This document shows, in pieces, positions 1 to 8,927 of a stretch of 64,000 bases of DNA. The translations under genes and the position numbers were made by a program. Position 1 is the first letter of the stretch. Every line of letters starts with the position of its first letter. Below the pieces are notes generated by a model. It was given only the letters and a program-made list of their open reading frames with translations, made no database searches and had not been told where the DNA came from. The stretch comes from Borrelia duttonii Ly (GTDB lineage: Bacteria > Spirochaetota > Spirochaetia > Borreliales > Borreliaceae): assembly GCF_000019685.1 (NCBI RefSeq), contig NC_011229.1:248001-312000 (forward strand), given 5' to 3'.

Positions 1-22
1 ATTCCTCACATTTTCTATCCAT
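1..22 (-). CDS. 5' end of a minus-strand gene, probably transcription terminator Rho (partial)
   Basis: Read on the minus strand, an ATG at position 22 sits six to eight bases after a clear AGAGGAG ribosome-binding site and opens a frame (M-D-R-K-C-E-E/N) that runs off the left edge. Only seven codons are visible, so the product cannot be identified from sequence. In B. burgdorferi the gene downstream of the bactofilin/hbb/rpsT cluster is rho, so Rho is an inference from gene order alone. Positions 23-108 between this start and the bactofilin stop show no other gene. Confidence 0.5.
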
Positions 23-108
23 AATCTCCTCTATGAGATAAATTTTTAAGAAGGGTATTTCTATTTAAAATAATAATTAATCATTAAATGATAAAACATA
101 ACATTAAT

Positions 109-516
109 TCACTGCAAAGTATCTTTTAATTGTGAAACTGTAAAAGAAAACAAATCTATGCTTTCATTAGATTTAATCATTTCACATTTACCATCAAAAA
201 CTATATTATCATTAATAAATATCTTTTTTGTCTTAACATCACCATATATTTTACAACCACTATTTAAATAAACCTTATTGCTAGCATTAACATTGCCCTT
301 TAAAATTCCCTCAATTATCAATGTATCGCAAATTACTACATCAGTAATAACCTTACTATTTTTACCTATAAAAAGTATTCCTTTTTCTGAAAAAATCTCA
401 CCCTCAAAAGAAGAATCAAGATATAAAGCACCCTCAAACTTTAATTTTCCTCTAAAAATTAAACTTGAATCAAGCTTACAATCCCATTTGTAAGAATCCT
501 TAACATTAACAGGCAT
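109..516 (-). CDS. Bactofilin-family cytoskeletal protein (BB0231-like)
   Basis: This 135-residue protein has the short beta-helix pattern of bactofilins: about residues 20-105 repeat a hydrophobic-Gly rhythm (for example GALYLDSSFEGEIFSEKG, then IIEGILKGNVNASNKVYLNSG). Bactofilins polymerise without nucleotide and scaffold wall enzymes or envelope proteins. The ATG has an AAGGA ribosome-binding site 6 nt upstream and lies 3 nt after the hbb stop, so it is probably co-transcribed with hbb and rpsT. It is one of two bactofilins in the window; the other is at 16066-16617. Family assignment is by repeat pattern; the specific role is unknown. Confidence 0.75.
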   Translation of the reverse strand: MPVNVKDSYKWDCKLDSSLIFRGKLKFEGALYLDSSFEGEIFSEKGILFIGKNSKVITDVVICDTLIIEGILKGNVNASNKVYLNSGCKIYGDVKTKKIFINDNIVFDGKCEMIKSNESIDLFSFTVSQLKDTLQ

Positions 517-519
517 TAA

Positions 520-846
520 CTATCCTTTAATGCTCCAAACCCGTTCTTTTAAATCTTTTCCTGGACGAAAATAAGCAACATGATGATCATCAACATTCAC
601 ATATTCACCTGTTTGAGGATTACGAGCATTTTGGCGACCCTTCCTCTTTCTAAGCTCAAATGTACCAAATGATCTAAACTCTATAACATTATTAACACAA
701 AGACTGTTTTTAAGTTCTTCAAAAAAAGCATCAACTACAAGTCTTATATACTTCTTTTCCAACTTTTCATTATTATTTTTAATGTTTAAAAATATTTGAT
801 CAACAATATCTGATTTAGTAACTTTGGATCTCTTTGAACAAGACAT
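520..846 (-). CDS. hbb: HU/IHF-like DNA-binding protein Hbb
   Basis: A 108-residue member of the HU/IHF family that bends DNA and compacts the nucleoid. N-terminal helices start near [10 protein letters not shown], the beta-saddle has [18 protein letters not shown], and the DNA-intercalating arm carries the conserved ARNPQTGE motif followed by the [11 protein letters not shown] end. The arm proline that wedges into DNA is present. It is longer than E. coli HU (90 aa) through an N-terminal extension, as in B. burgdorferi Hbb (108 aa), which binds near the replication origin. The ATG follows AAGGA by about 9 nt. It lies between rpsT and the bactofilin gene in one tight cluster. Confidence 0.95.
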   Translation of the reverse strand: MSCSKRSKVTKSDIVDQIFLNIKNNNEKLEKKYIRLVVDAFFEELKNSLCVNNVIEFRSFGTFELRKRKGRQNARNPQTGEYVNVDDHHVAYFRPGKDLKERVWSIKG

Positions 847-857
847 AAGCTAGTTCC

Positions 858-1115
858 TTACTGTAATAACAAAATACTCAAATTTGACTTTTTACGTGCG
901 GCTTTATTTATATGTATTATTCGCTTTCTAGCAGCAGTATCTAATTTTTTTGAAACAAATTTAAAAAACTCCAAAGCTTCATCTTTTTTCCCGTCTTTTA
1001 TAAGTTTTATACAACGCTTTTCTAGTGTCTTAAGTTCACTCTTAACACTTACATTTCTCAAATTTCGCTTCAAATTTTGTCGAGCTCGCTTTAATGCTGA
1101 TGGATTATTGCCCAA
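858..1115 (-). CDS. rpsT: 30S ribosomal protein S20
   Basis: An 85-residue, Lys/Arg-rich helical protein starting NNPSALKRARQNLKRN after a TTG-encoded Met and Gly; this is the S20 signature, a primary 16S rRNA binder on the small subunit. An open frame extends upstream to 1184, but the added residues are hydrophobic and unlike S20. The TTG at 1113-1115 is preceded by AGGAGT with 5 nt spacing, which fixes the start and gives the normal family length. The gene lies 11 nt upstream of hbb and is probably co-transcribed with it. Confidence 0.93.
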   Translation of the reverse strand: MGNNPSALKRARQNLKRNLRNVSVKSELKTLEKRCIKLIKDGKKDEALEFFKFVSKKLDTAARKRIIHINKAARKKSNLSILLLQ

Positions 1116-1187
1116 ATTAAACTCCTTAATGCAGCAAACATGATAATAAATAATATACCAACTAATTATGATATAGTCAATCATACA

Positions 1188-2009
1188 CTAAGAACACTTA
1201 TTGCAATACTTATCAATATAAGCAAATACTTTTTTCATTGAATAAGACATTCCCTCATCATTAATATAAACTTTCTTAAAAATACTCTTATAAGAATAAA
1301 CAAAAGACAAATATCCATCACCAGTTAACTCAGAATTATAAACAAATATCTTATTAAAAAACTCATAATAATATTCTTTTCCAGAAAAAAGCTTTCTCTC
1401 ATAAACAGAATTTTGCCTAAATTCATAAAAAATTACTAAATTTTTAAGCACCAAAATATCTCTTATTAAAACCTTAATTCCTAAAATAAAAACAAGAGAA
1501 AACACTATTATACTACCAAATGAAATATAATAAACAAAAATATTAATTAAAACACGAAATAAATACATCAAAATATAAGTACCTGAAACATGATATCTTA
1601 TTGGTAATTCTTGTATCTTTGTAATAAATAAATCACTTCTTATAAGTTTGAGTTTTTTAAAAAAACTACTCAAATACTCTTTTCTTAAAAAACACATTTT
1701 TATTTTTGTACCATTATTTAAACCTAAAATTAACATATTATCTAACAATCTTTTTTCAATCCATATGATATCATGAAAATCAAAATTAACTTTAAAACAA
1801 AATTTTTTATAAAAAATTTTGTTTCCTTTAAAGTCAATTTCATAAAAATATCTTAAATAAGAAACCATTACAAAAAAATTTATAAACATTAAAAAAATAA
1901 TAAAAATACTAAAACTGCTCCTATATAACAACATATAATATATAGAAAAGCTTATATTAAGACAAAAAATAAAAAGTAATCTGATTTTATAAAAAAATAA
2001 TTCCTGCAT
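1188..2009 (-). CDS. Conserved Borrelia membrane protein of unknown function (BB0234-like)
   Basis: A 273-residue protein with two N-terminal hydrophobic segments (about residues 8-28 and 33-55), a roughly 90-residue soluble part containing I-W-I-E-K-R-L-L and beta-rich stretches, and a second hydrophobic region (about 145-190) followed by a Tyr/Lys-rich tail. The layout of two membrane hairpins with soluble domains suggests an inner-membrane protein; the soluble parts resemble a bacterial PH-like domain only vaguely. It sits 10 nt downstream of ychF. I do not recognise a function. No strong ribosome-binding site is seen, only AAG next to the ATG. Confidence 0.7.
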   Translation of the reverse strand: MQELFFYKIRLLFIFCLNISFSIYYMLLYRSSFSIFIIFLMFINFFVMVSYLRYFYEIDFKGNKIFYKKFCFKVNFDFHDIIWIEKRLLDNMLILGLNNGTKIKMCFLRKEYLSSFFKKLKLIRSDLFITKIQELPIRYHVSGTYILMYLFRVLINIFVYYISFGSIIVFSLVFILGIKVLIRDILVLKNLVIFYEFRQNSVYERKLFSGKEYYYEFFNKIFVYNSELTGDGYLSFVYSYKSIFKKVYINDEGMSYSMKKVFAYIDKYCNKCS

Positions 2010-2019
2010 CTTAATTTAT

Positions 2020-3126
2020 TTAAACATTAAATTTAAATAAAATTATATCACCATCTCTTACCAAATAATCTTTTCCCTCAAGTCTAAGACGTCCCTTTTC
2101 CTTTAAACCATGAACGCCTTGAAACTCAATCAAATCATCAAATGAATACACCTCTGCTTTAATAAAACCTCTCTGAAAATCACTATGAATAATACCTGCA
2201 GCTTCTGGGGCTTTCATTCCATCAATAAAAGTCCAAGCTCTAACTTCTTGTTCTCCTGCAGTAAAATAGGTTCTTAAACCTAAAGTATAATAAGAAGTAC
2301 GTATTAAATTACTAAGACCACTCTCTTTGATACCCATAGATTCTAACATTTCTCTTCTCTCGCTTAAGTCTTGAATTTCAGCAAGTTCTGCCTCAATCTT
2401 AGCACACAAAATTAAATAATTATTACCCTCACTTAAAGCTATATTTTTAACAACATCAGTATATTTATTACCAGAAAGTGAATCCTCATCAACATTGCAA
2501 ACATATATAACATTTTTCATAGTCAAAAGATTTAAAGACTTAACAAAAGTATAACCAAATTCATCAAATTTAAACTCGCTTGCTGGTTTAACATCAATCA
2601 AATGTTTTTCAAGATCTCGAAGAAGTGAAACAATTATCTTTGCATTTTCACTAATATTTTTATCAATACTCTTTGCATTTTTTTCATTTTTTAAAATACT
2701 TTTTTGAACCGTTTCAAGATCTGCAAGACATAATTCTGTATTAATTGTACTTATATCCCTTTGAGGATCTATATCCCCATCAACATGAATAACTTCTCTA
2801 TCATTAAAGCATCTAACAACATGAACAATAATAGAAACTTCACGAATATTCGCTAAAAATTTATTACCAAGTCCTTCTCCTTTGGAAGCCCCTCTAACAA
2901 GACCCGCAATATCAACAAATTCTATCACAGCAGGAATTATTTTTTTTGACGATACTAAATTAGCAATTTTCAAAAGTCTCGCATCAGGAACTTCTACTAT
3001 TCCCACATTAGGATCAATAGTACAAAAAGGATAATTAGCAATCTCTGACTTTGATGCTGTTAAGGACGAAAATAAGGTAGATTTCCCAACATTGGGCAAT
3101 CCCACTATTCCCACATTAAGTGCCAT
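2020..3126 (-). CDS. ychF: Ribosome-binding ATPase YchF (Obg family)
   Basis: A 368-residue P-loop protein with the G1 motif GLPNVGKST at residues 8-16, the switch region [20 protein letters not shown] and a C-terminal TGS-like domain ending [19 protein letters not shown]. The G4 position reads NVDE rather than NKxD. This is the known YchF/Ola1 variation that shifts preference from GTP to ATP. YchF binds the 50S subunit and acts in stress responses. Full length for the family (about 363 aa). GGAG lies 8 nt before the ATG. It is followed by the BB0234-like membrane gene and preceded by the TPR/NHL/VWA gene. Confidence 0.95.
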   Translation of the reverse strand: MALNVGIVGLPNVGKSTLFSSLTASKSEIANYPFCTIDPNVGIVEVPDARLLKIANLVSSKKIIPAVIEFVDIAGLVRGASKGEGLGNKFLANIREVSIIVHVVRCFNDREVIHVDGDIDPQRDISTINTELCLADLETVQKSILKNEKNAKSIDKNISENAKIIVSLLRDLEKHLIDVKPASEFKFDEFGYTFVKSLNLLTMKNVIYVCNVDEDSLSGNKYTDVVKNIALSEGNNYLILCAKIEAELAEIQDLSERREMLESMGIKESGLSNLIRTSYYTLGLRTYFTAGEQEVRAWTFIDGMKAPEAAGIIHSDFQRGFIKAEVYSFDDLIEFQGVHGLKEKGRLRLEGKDYLVRDGDIILFKFNV

Positions 3127-3150
3127 AAATAAAACTCCATAAAGTAAAAT

Positions 3151-5214
3151 TTAATTAATTAAATATGCAAATTCTCCTCTACCTATTTGTTGATTGAAAT
3201 TTACTTCAACAGATAAATTATAATATCCATTAGGTTCTTGAGGGCCTGGATAATCATATTCAAGCAAATAAGTCCCTGTTTTCTGTTTCATCATTAAATC
3301 ATAAACTTTTGATACACCCTCATAAGAAGAAAAAGGAATAATAGCACCACCAGTTTCATTTACTAAATACTGCAATTTAGACTCAATAGGACTATTTCCA
3401 AACAATATTAAATAAAATCTAATATCATTATTTTTATAATAGCTTAAAATAGTATCCACAGAATACCTACTAAAAGCAGAATGACTCAAAGATCCATCAC
3501 TAAAATAAATAACGGCCCTTCTTGCACTCTTTGACATAAGTTCAGAACCTGCAAGTTTAAGACTAACATCCGTCTTTACATCATTTAAATCATAAACACC
3601 AAGAGAATTTGTTTTATGAATCATACTTAATAAACTATCGATATTATCTACCAAAGGTAAATTAGTTGCATTTATAAAACTAAACTTTTTATTTTTTCTA
3701 GATTTTATAAGAGTATTTACACTCATAATTTGTTCTGACTCGTAATTTTTCATAGAAAAAGATTTATCAAAAACAATTGCAATATTCATATCATTAGAAG
3801 TATTAATATCATAAGCAATTTTTGGATTTACAATGTAATATCTCTCATTAGCAACCGCAAAATTTTCACTCTTTAAACCCACAATTGGTAATCCATTTCT
3901 ATTGCTAATATTAAGCTCCACATAAATTTTAGAACCTCCAGCCCTAATTACTCTACGAACATCAACATTTAAACTATCATAAACACTAACATCACTTTTA
4001 TAAATCGCAATATGAGCATTATCAAAATCTGATACAACCATTTGATTATTAACATCAATAATTGAAGATGAAATTTTAGAATCTATCTTATCTGCTTTTA
4101 AAAGCTTAACAAAAGTTTTACTTGAAACACTATATTTATAAACACCATATTTTGAAGATATAATAATGCTATTACTTGCAAAATCACTGCTAAGACCTTC
4201 TATCCCTTCAAAAGAAGTTGAAATAGAATACAAATGATTACCACTAGTATCAAATACTTCAATAGAATTTCTAGGAGCATCAGCAACATAAATATTTCCA
4301 TTCAAATACGTAACACCTGTTGGACCTAAAAGCCCTGCATATCCAACCGTTTTCATGCCAAAATTCAAAACAAAACTACCCTTAGCATCAAATTTGCTGA
4401 TTCGCTTATTTCCCCATTCACTAACATAAATATAATCTCTCTCATCAACTGTTATATATTGAGGAGCAAGTAACTCACCATCCTCAGTACCTTTCTTTCC
4501 AATTGAACCTTTTTTAATGCCAAAAGTCTTATCATATATACCAATCTCATCATTTGAATAAAGTGTCACATATAAAAGTTTATCAAGCTCAATAACATCA
4601 TAAGGTGACTTTATAGAAGTAATTCCATCCTTAACTAAAACATGAATATTATTATTAGCATCAAAATGTAAAATTTCATTTCCTACAAAATTAGCAGCAT
4701 AATAACCACCATATTGATCGGCCTTTAGAGATGTAATCTGATATCCATTTGGTCGTTTATAAATGGAATTATCAAGAAGCGCAACTTGAACAAATTTTTC
4801 AATATTTTTAAATTCATTATTTAAGGATATACCTCTTCTTTGTTCAATTATAGATATCAACTGCCTAAGATAAGCCGATTTATACCCTTGAGATTGCAAA
4901 TTTCGCCATTCCATCAAAGCTTCCTCAACATGCCCCAATCTATAATAAACATTTCCTATCCAAAAATGATAATCAAGATTACTTGGATCAAAGCTTAAAA
5001 CTCTCTTAAAAGACAACAAAGCATCATCATAAAGACCATTATTATAAGAATTAAGTGCCCATTTAAATTCTTCTTGAGCATCCTTGTTAGTAACAATACC
5101 TTGAGCATTTAAAACAAATGCATTTATTAAAAAAATGGCTATATTAAACATCAAAGCTATTTTTTTAATACTAAAACAAGTACTATATAAATTTAATATT
5201 TTTACACGAAACAT
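3151..5214 (-). CDS. Exported TPR / NHL beta-propeller / von Willebrand A protein (BB0236-like)
   Basis: A 687-residue protein built of an N-terminal signal-type hydrophobic stretch (about 19-37, ending VLNAQG), TPR-like repeats (about 45-130), NHL beta-propeller repeats (about 165-400; for example YITVDERDYIYVSEWGNKRI) and a C-terminal VWA domain (about 470-685) with the metal-site motif DKSFSM. The likely role is a periplasmic or surface protein-interaction scaffold. The start is uncertain: the ATG at 5214 lies just after a TATAAT (5224-5229 on this strand) with no ribosome-binding site, and a second ATG at 5151 would give a shorter signal peptide. No function is established that I know of. 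Confidence 0.8.
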   Translation of the reverse strand: MFRVKILNLYSTCFSIKKIALMFNIAIFLINAFVLNAQGIVTNKDAQEEFKWALNSYNNGLYDDALLSFKRVLSFDPSNLDYHFWIGNVYYRLGHVEEALMEWRNLQSQGYKSAYLRQLISIIEQRRGISLNNEFKNIEKFVQVALLDNSIYKRPNGYQITSLKADQYGGYYAANFVGNEILHFDANNNIHVLVKDGITSIKSPYDVIELDKLLYVTLYSNDEIGIYDKTFGIKKGSIGKKGTEDGELLAPQYITVDERDYIYVSEWGNKRISKFDAKGSFVLNFGMKTVGYAGLLGPTGVTYLNGNIYVADAPRNSIEVFDTSGNHLYSISTSFEGIEGLSSDFASNSIIISSKYGVYKYSVSSKTFVKLLKADKIDSKISSSIIDVNNQMVVSDFDNAHIAIYKSDVSVYDSLNVDVRRVIRAGGSKIYVELNISNRNGLPIVGLKSENFAVANERYYIVNPKIAYDINTSNDMNIAIVFDKSFSMKNYESEQIMSVNTLIKSRKNKKFSFINATNLPLVDNIDSLLSMIHKTNSLGVYDLNDVKTDVSLKLAGSELMSKSARRAVIYFSDGSLSHSAFSRYSVDTILSYYKNNDIRFYLILFGNSPIESKLQYLVNETGGAIIPFSSYEGVSKVYDLMMKQKTGTYLLEYDYPGPQEPNGYYNLSVEVNFNQQIGRGEFAYLIN

Positions 5215-5268
5215 ATTATATATATTATACTATGCAATATTGTATATTAATATCTGTATTCTTGAATA

Positions 5269-5274
5269 TATAAT
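5269..5274 (+). promoter_or_regulatory. Candidate -10 box for lnt
   Basis: A perfect TATAAT lies 40 bases upstream of the lnt ATG, leaving a leader of about 30 nt that contains the AAGGAAAAG ribosome-binding site. No convincing -35 hexamer is seen at 16-18 nt, and the region is so AT-rich that chance matches are common. Confidence 0.35.
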
Positions 5275-5313
5275 ATATTTTTATATACAAAAACAAAACA
5301 AAAAAGGAAAAGA

Positions 5314-6867
5314 ATGAAAACAAAATATTTTTCTCTAGCCGCATTTTCTGGATTGCTTACAAGTTTAGCAATTCCAAATGAAATAAATAATATGGGATAT
5401 TCACACATTGGTTTGATAGCATACATACCACTTTTTATTGCATTAACTAAAACAAAAAATAAAAAATTTCTTATCACCCTAACAACATTTTATTTTTTAA
5501 TAGCCAATAGTTTACAAAGTTTTTGGCTTGCATTCTTTTATTCATTCGGTATCATTACTTTTTTAGGAGCAATACTTGGATATATTCCTTATGCTTTAGT
5601 TTTAGGATATTTATTATATTACTCACTCAAAACTTTTAATAACAAAACATTAACCTTAGCTATACTTTTTACATTATATGACTACTCAAAATCAATTGGA
5701 TTTCCAGCATATCCTTGGGGATTTTCAGCATTTATGGTACATAATTTTAATGATCTAATACAAGTAGCTGATATATTTGGGGTTTTATTTGTATGTTTTG
5801 TAGTCTATTTTTTTAATGCAGGAATTGCAAATTTTTTAATAAATCAAAATAAAACAAATATACTAAGTATGTTATTTTCTATTTTATTAATAAGTACATC
5901 TTTTGCTTATGGAAACATAAAAAAAATAGAATTGAATCCAATCTTAAACAAAGAAATAGATACACTAAACATTGCAGCAATTCAAATTAATATTGATTCT
6001 TGGTTGCCTGGCAATCGTAAAGAAGGAATTAAAAAATCTATTACAATTACAAAACAAGCACTAAGAGAACATCCAAATACAGAACTCGTGCTCTGGAGTG
6101 AAGGAGTATTAACTTATCCTTTCAATACTTATAAAGATTATGCATATTACGATCAAGAATTGCTTGAATTATATAATTCAGTAAATGAACTTATAATAAA
6201 CAATAAAGCCTACTTTGCAATTGGTTCACCATCAAAAACAGATAAACGATTACTTACACATCAAAATTCTGTTTATGCAATAAATCCCAACCTTGAAATA
6301 ACTAATATATATTCTAAAATATTTTTGGTTCCATTTTCAGAAAAAATACCATTTTATGAATATAAATTTATAAGACAATTTTTCTATAAAAATTTTGGCC
6401 TTTTTGGACAAACTAACGGAAATAGACTTGAAATCTTAAAGCTTAAAAAATTTAATCTAGGTTTTTTAATATGTTATGACGATGCGTTTCCAGATCTTGC
6501 AAGAAACTATAAAAAACAAAATGCCAATTTACTATTAAATTTTTCAAATGATTCTTGGTCACATACAAATTCATCAGAATGGCAACATTTTGTAGTGGCA
6601 AAATTTAGAAGCATAGAAAACGGAATTAAAACAATCAGAGCTACTAACTCAGGAATAACTGCTATAATAAACGAATATGGTGAGAATGTAAAAAGTTTAG
6701 AAACATTTAAAGAAGGATATCTAGTATCAAAAATAAAATTGCCCCCAAGATTCACAACAATCTATGAATACATTGGAGACCTCTTTATATATGCTTTAGC
6801 AATAGCAATTGTAATTATGACCCTAAGATATCATTTAACTGAAAAAAGTAACCATTTATTATCTTGA
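5314..6867 (+). CDS. lnt: Apolipoprotein N-acyltransferase
   Basis: Lnt adds the third acyl chain to the N-terminal cysteine of lipoproteins at the inner membrane; Borrelia is very lipoprotein-rich. The 517-residue protein has six or more membrane segments in its first about 200 residues, then a nitrilase-fold domain. The expected catalytic triad is visible: Glu in LWSEGVLTYPF, Lys in the KIFLVPFSEKIPF region, and Cys in GFLICYDDAFPD. A last membrane helix closes the protein (about 487-505). AAGGAAAAG precedes the ATG. Its last 37 nt overlap the end of the convergent gene at 6831-7595. Confidence 0.95.
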   Translation: MKTKYFSLAAFSGLLTSLAIPNEINNMGYSHIGLIAYIPLFIALTKTKNKKFLITLTTFYFLIANSLQSFWLAFFYSFGIITFLGAILGYIPYALVLGYLLYYSLKTFNNKTLTLAILFTLYDYSKSIGFPAYPWGFSAFMVHNFNDLIQVADIFGVLFVCFVVYFFNAGIANFLINQNKTNILSMLFSILLISTSFAYGNIKKIELNPILNKEIDTLNIAAIQINIDSWLPGNRKEGIKKSITITKQALREHPNTELVLWSEGVLTYPFNTYKDYAYYDQELLELYNSVNELIINNKAYFAIGSPSKTDKRLLTHQNSVYAINPNLEITNIYSKIFLVPFSEKIPFYEYKFIRQFFYKNFGLFGQTNGNRLEILKLKKFNLGFLICYDDAFPDLARNYKKQNANLLLNFSNDSWSHTNSSEWQHFVVAKFRSIENGIKTIRATNSGITAIINEYGENVKSLETFKEGYLVSKIKLPPRFTTIYEYIGDLFIYALAIAIVIMTLRYHLTEKSNHLLS

Positions 6868-7595
6868 TTTACAAAACATAAAGTTTGAACATCTCTCCAA
6901 AATGGAATATTTTGAGTAATATCATTCTTCTTAGCTTTAACTTTGACAGTATAAGACGTATCTGTAGTTTTTGTAATACTTAAAGATTTAAGATCATAAA
7001 AATCATCAACTGAAAGATAACCTAAATCATCTCTATTAAAATCACTTGAAGCAAATTCCAAATTGGCAATAAAATCGGATTTAGGTGAAACTTTACCTAA
7101 AACTTTAACATCATCAGCAATAACAGAGTCAAGCAAATTTAAATCTTGCAAAAGAAAAGCCCTTACAAATTTATTAAATTGAAATTTAACGGCTTGCTCT
7201 TTGTGATTTTCTCTTTCTCTACTTGCAACATATTCTATTCTAGGAGCATTTGTAACTTCACTAATTTCAATCTTATCGTGAATTATTCCTGGAATATCAT
7301 CAAGCTTAACATCATCAAAAGAAAGAAAAGTTGCCTCACCTTCTAACTTCATCTTAGAATCAATATCCTCTACAGCACTTTTTAAATCAACTTCCCCTTT
7401 TAATTTTGGATACATTTCCAAAGCTTTTTTTTGAAAAATTTTCCCCTTTGTAACTTTTCCAACATCAATATACCGTTGTCCAACCTCATAATAAAAAATA
7501 GCAAGTTCCTTTTGTCTCTCATCAATTAAAGAATCATTACTTGCAAATAAATTTATAAAAATACAAGAAAAAAACAATAAGACCAATTTTTTCAT
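6831..7595 (-). CDS. Exported TPR-like protein (BB0238-like)
   Basis: A 254-residue protein. The start is taken at the ATG at 7595 because GGAGGT lies 5 nt upstream; an in-frame TTG four codons earlier lies inside that ribosome-binding site. An N-terminal signal-type helix (residues 2-19) is followed by a TPR-like unit (about 25-70), then a C-terminal domain that looks like the NTF2/SnoaL fold (about 130-254). In B. burgdorferi the homologue BB0238 is reported to associate with BB0323 and to matter for infection; I carry that over by synteny only. It overlaps lnt tail to tail by 37 nt. Confidence 0.75.
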   Translation of the reverse strand: MKKLVLLFFSCIFINLFASNDSLIDERQKELAIFYYEVGQRYIDVGKVTKGKIFQKKALEMYPKLKGEVDLKSAVEDIDSKMKLEGEATFLSFDDVKLDDIPGIIHDKIEISEVTNAPRIEYVASRERENHKEQAVKFQFNKFVRAFLLQDLNLLDSVIADDVKVLGKVSPKSDFIANLEFASSDFNRDDLGYLSVDDFYDLKSLSITKTTDTSYTVKVKAKKNDITQNIPFWRDVQTLCFVNQDNKWLLFSVK

Positions 7596-7666
7596 GTTAA
7601 CCTCCAATGAAATCTAGTCATTCCAAAAAACAAAACCAAACTAATAATTTCAAAAATCATAAACAA

Positions 7667-8275
7667 TTATATTACAAGTTTATCTTTAATGAAAGTAATG
7701 AGATTGCTTTTCTCTCTATCATCAAAAACATTTATTTTATCATAATTAAACATTAATTTGGGAGACAAATTATAACTATCATACCAAGTTAAATATTTCT
7801 TATTAAGTTTCTCAAGATAATCTTTTGAAATATCTGTCTCACAACTTCTATTTCTTTTCTTAATACGATTCTCAGCCTCAGCAATACTACAATCAAGATA
7901 TATCATCAACTCAGGTTTTTTAGAATGCTCTAACATATTATCAAGTAAATCAAGATATATTTTATATTCATTATCAGAAATATATCCATTATCATTTAAG
8001 AAAGAAGCAAAAACACAATCACTATAAATAGATCTATCTAGTATCCCTTTTCCTTTAGATTTAAATACACTCTTTATAAGTTTAAATCTTTCATTCAAAA
8101 AACTAATTTGCATTGGAAAAGCCCATCTAAATTTATCCTTATAAAACTCATTTAACATAGACAATGTAAATTCATTATCTAATTCACGATAAAAAGGAAT
8201 TTCAAGATCTAAAGATAAAATATGTCCAAGCGTAGTCTTACCTACACCTATTAATCCCTCAATTACAATTACCAA
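7667..8275 (-). CDS. Deoxynucleoside kinase (deoxyadenosine/deoxyguanosine kinase family)
   Basis: A 202-residue P-loop kinase with IEGLIGVGKTT at the N terminus, the catalytic DRS motif in ILDRSIYSDCVFASF and an Arg-rich lid near AENRIKKRNRSCE. The family phosphorylates deoxynucleosides for nucleotide salvage, fitting an organism that cannot make purines de novo. The start is placed at the TTG at 8275 because GGAGG lies 5 nt before it; the longer frame to 8287 would put its start inside that site. It is separated from the neighbouring BB0238-like gene by 71 nt and from glpF by a long leader region. Confidence 0.88.
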   Translation of the reverse strand: MVIVIEGLIGVGKTTLGHILSLDLEIPFYRELDNEFTLSMLNEFYKDKFRWAFPMQISFLNERFKLIKSVFKSKGKGILDRSIYSDCVFASFLNDNGYISDNEYKIYLDLLDNMLEHSKKPELMIYLDCSIAEAENRIKKRNRSCETDISKDYLEKLNKKYLTWYDSYNLSPKLMFNYDKINVFDDREKSNLITFIKDKLVI

Positions 8276-8419
8276 GCCTGCCTCCAAAATTCATAATTAT
8301 TAATTAATAAATAATGCATCATTGAAACAAATAAAAACATAACTATACATTAATAAAACAAACAATTAAATTTTTTAATAAAAAAAATTAATATAATTAA
8401 TTTCAAGTTTCTTAAATTA

Positions 8420-8448
8420 TTGACATTAACAACAATAAAAAATAAAAT
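8420..8448 (+). promoter_or_regulatory. Near-consensus sigma-70 promoter of the glp operon
   Basis: TTGACA (8420-8425), a 17-nt spacer and TAAAAT (8443-8448) match the housekeeping promoter at 11 of 12 positions, the best promoter seen in this window. The expected start near 8455 would give a leader of about 550 nt before the glpF ATG, including the 140-codon ORF. Assignment to the glp operon is by position and direction. Confidence 0.7.
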
Positions 8449-8504
8449 TTCTATAGCATGAAACAATCCTATATATTTCAATGATCAATTCAGAGGAACA
8501 TTAA

Positions 8505-8927
8505 ATGGGTAATCAATCCGAATTAACCAATTTCAATAACAAATTAATATTGCCTAAAACAATAATTAAAATCTTCCCAAAAATAACAATTAATAATTAT
8601 TTAAACAAAAAATATAAACAATATACCAACATAATAAAATTTATAAATCAAAGTAAAAAATCAACAAATAAAAACTTATATTCTAAAAAAAAGCAAAAAA
8701 ACTATATGACTTTGTCTATATTAAATTGCATCAATTTTAAAATAATAAATAATATCAAAAAACAATGGTCAATCAACATAAGAATTATATTGAGAGGAAT
8801 TTTAATCATCAAATGTAAATGTCATATAGTTAAAAGTATTATGAGAGAAAACTCAAACGATAATAACAAAACATCATCCCCCATACAAAAACAAAATAGT
8901 TTGTTTTCTTATTATTATGTTAGTTAA
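8505..8927 (+). CDS. Unrecognised 140-codon ORF in the glpF leader
   Basis: An ATG with AGAGGA 7 nt upstream opens a 140-residue frame about 50 nt downstream of the promoter at 8420-8448. The predicted peptide is dominated by Lys, Asn and Ile with no domain, signal peptide or repeat that I recognise, and has a cluster KCKCHIVK near residue 105. Such composition is also what random AT-rich sequence gives, so coding is uncertain. If translated it could act as a leader ORF affecting glpF expression. Absence of homologues would favour an untranslated leader. Confidence 0.25.
   Translation: MGNQSELTNFNNKLILPKTIIKIFPKITINNYLNKKYKQYTNIIKFINQSKKSTNKNLYSKKKQKNYMTLSILNCINFKIINNIKKQWSINIRIILRGILIIKCKCHIVKSIMRENSNDNNKTSSPIQKQNSLFSYYYVS

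Noticed and set aside
858..1184. Longer 108-codon version of rpsT
   Set aside because: The extra N-terminal residues are hydrophobic and unlike S20; the TTG at 1115 has a well-spaced AGGAGT site and gives normal length.
2020..3126. YchF NVDE in place of NKxD as a damaged GTPase
   Set aside because: This substitution is normal in the YchF/Ola1 family and reflects ATP preference.
5135..5317. 60-codon plus-strand ORF ahead of lnt
   Set aside because: AT-rich frame spanning the divergent promoter region; no ribosome-binding site and overlaps the neighbouring gene start.
8505..8927. Pseudogene or decayed gene in the glpF leader
   Set aside because: I looked for remnants of a known gene and recognised none; it is kept only as a low-confidence leader ORF.
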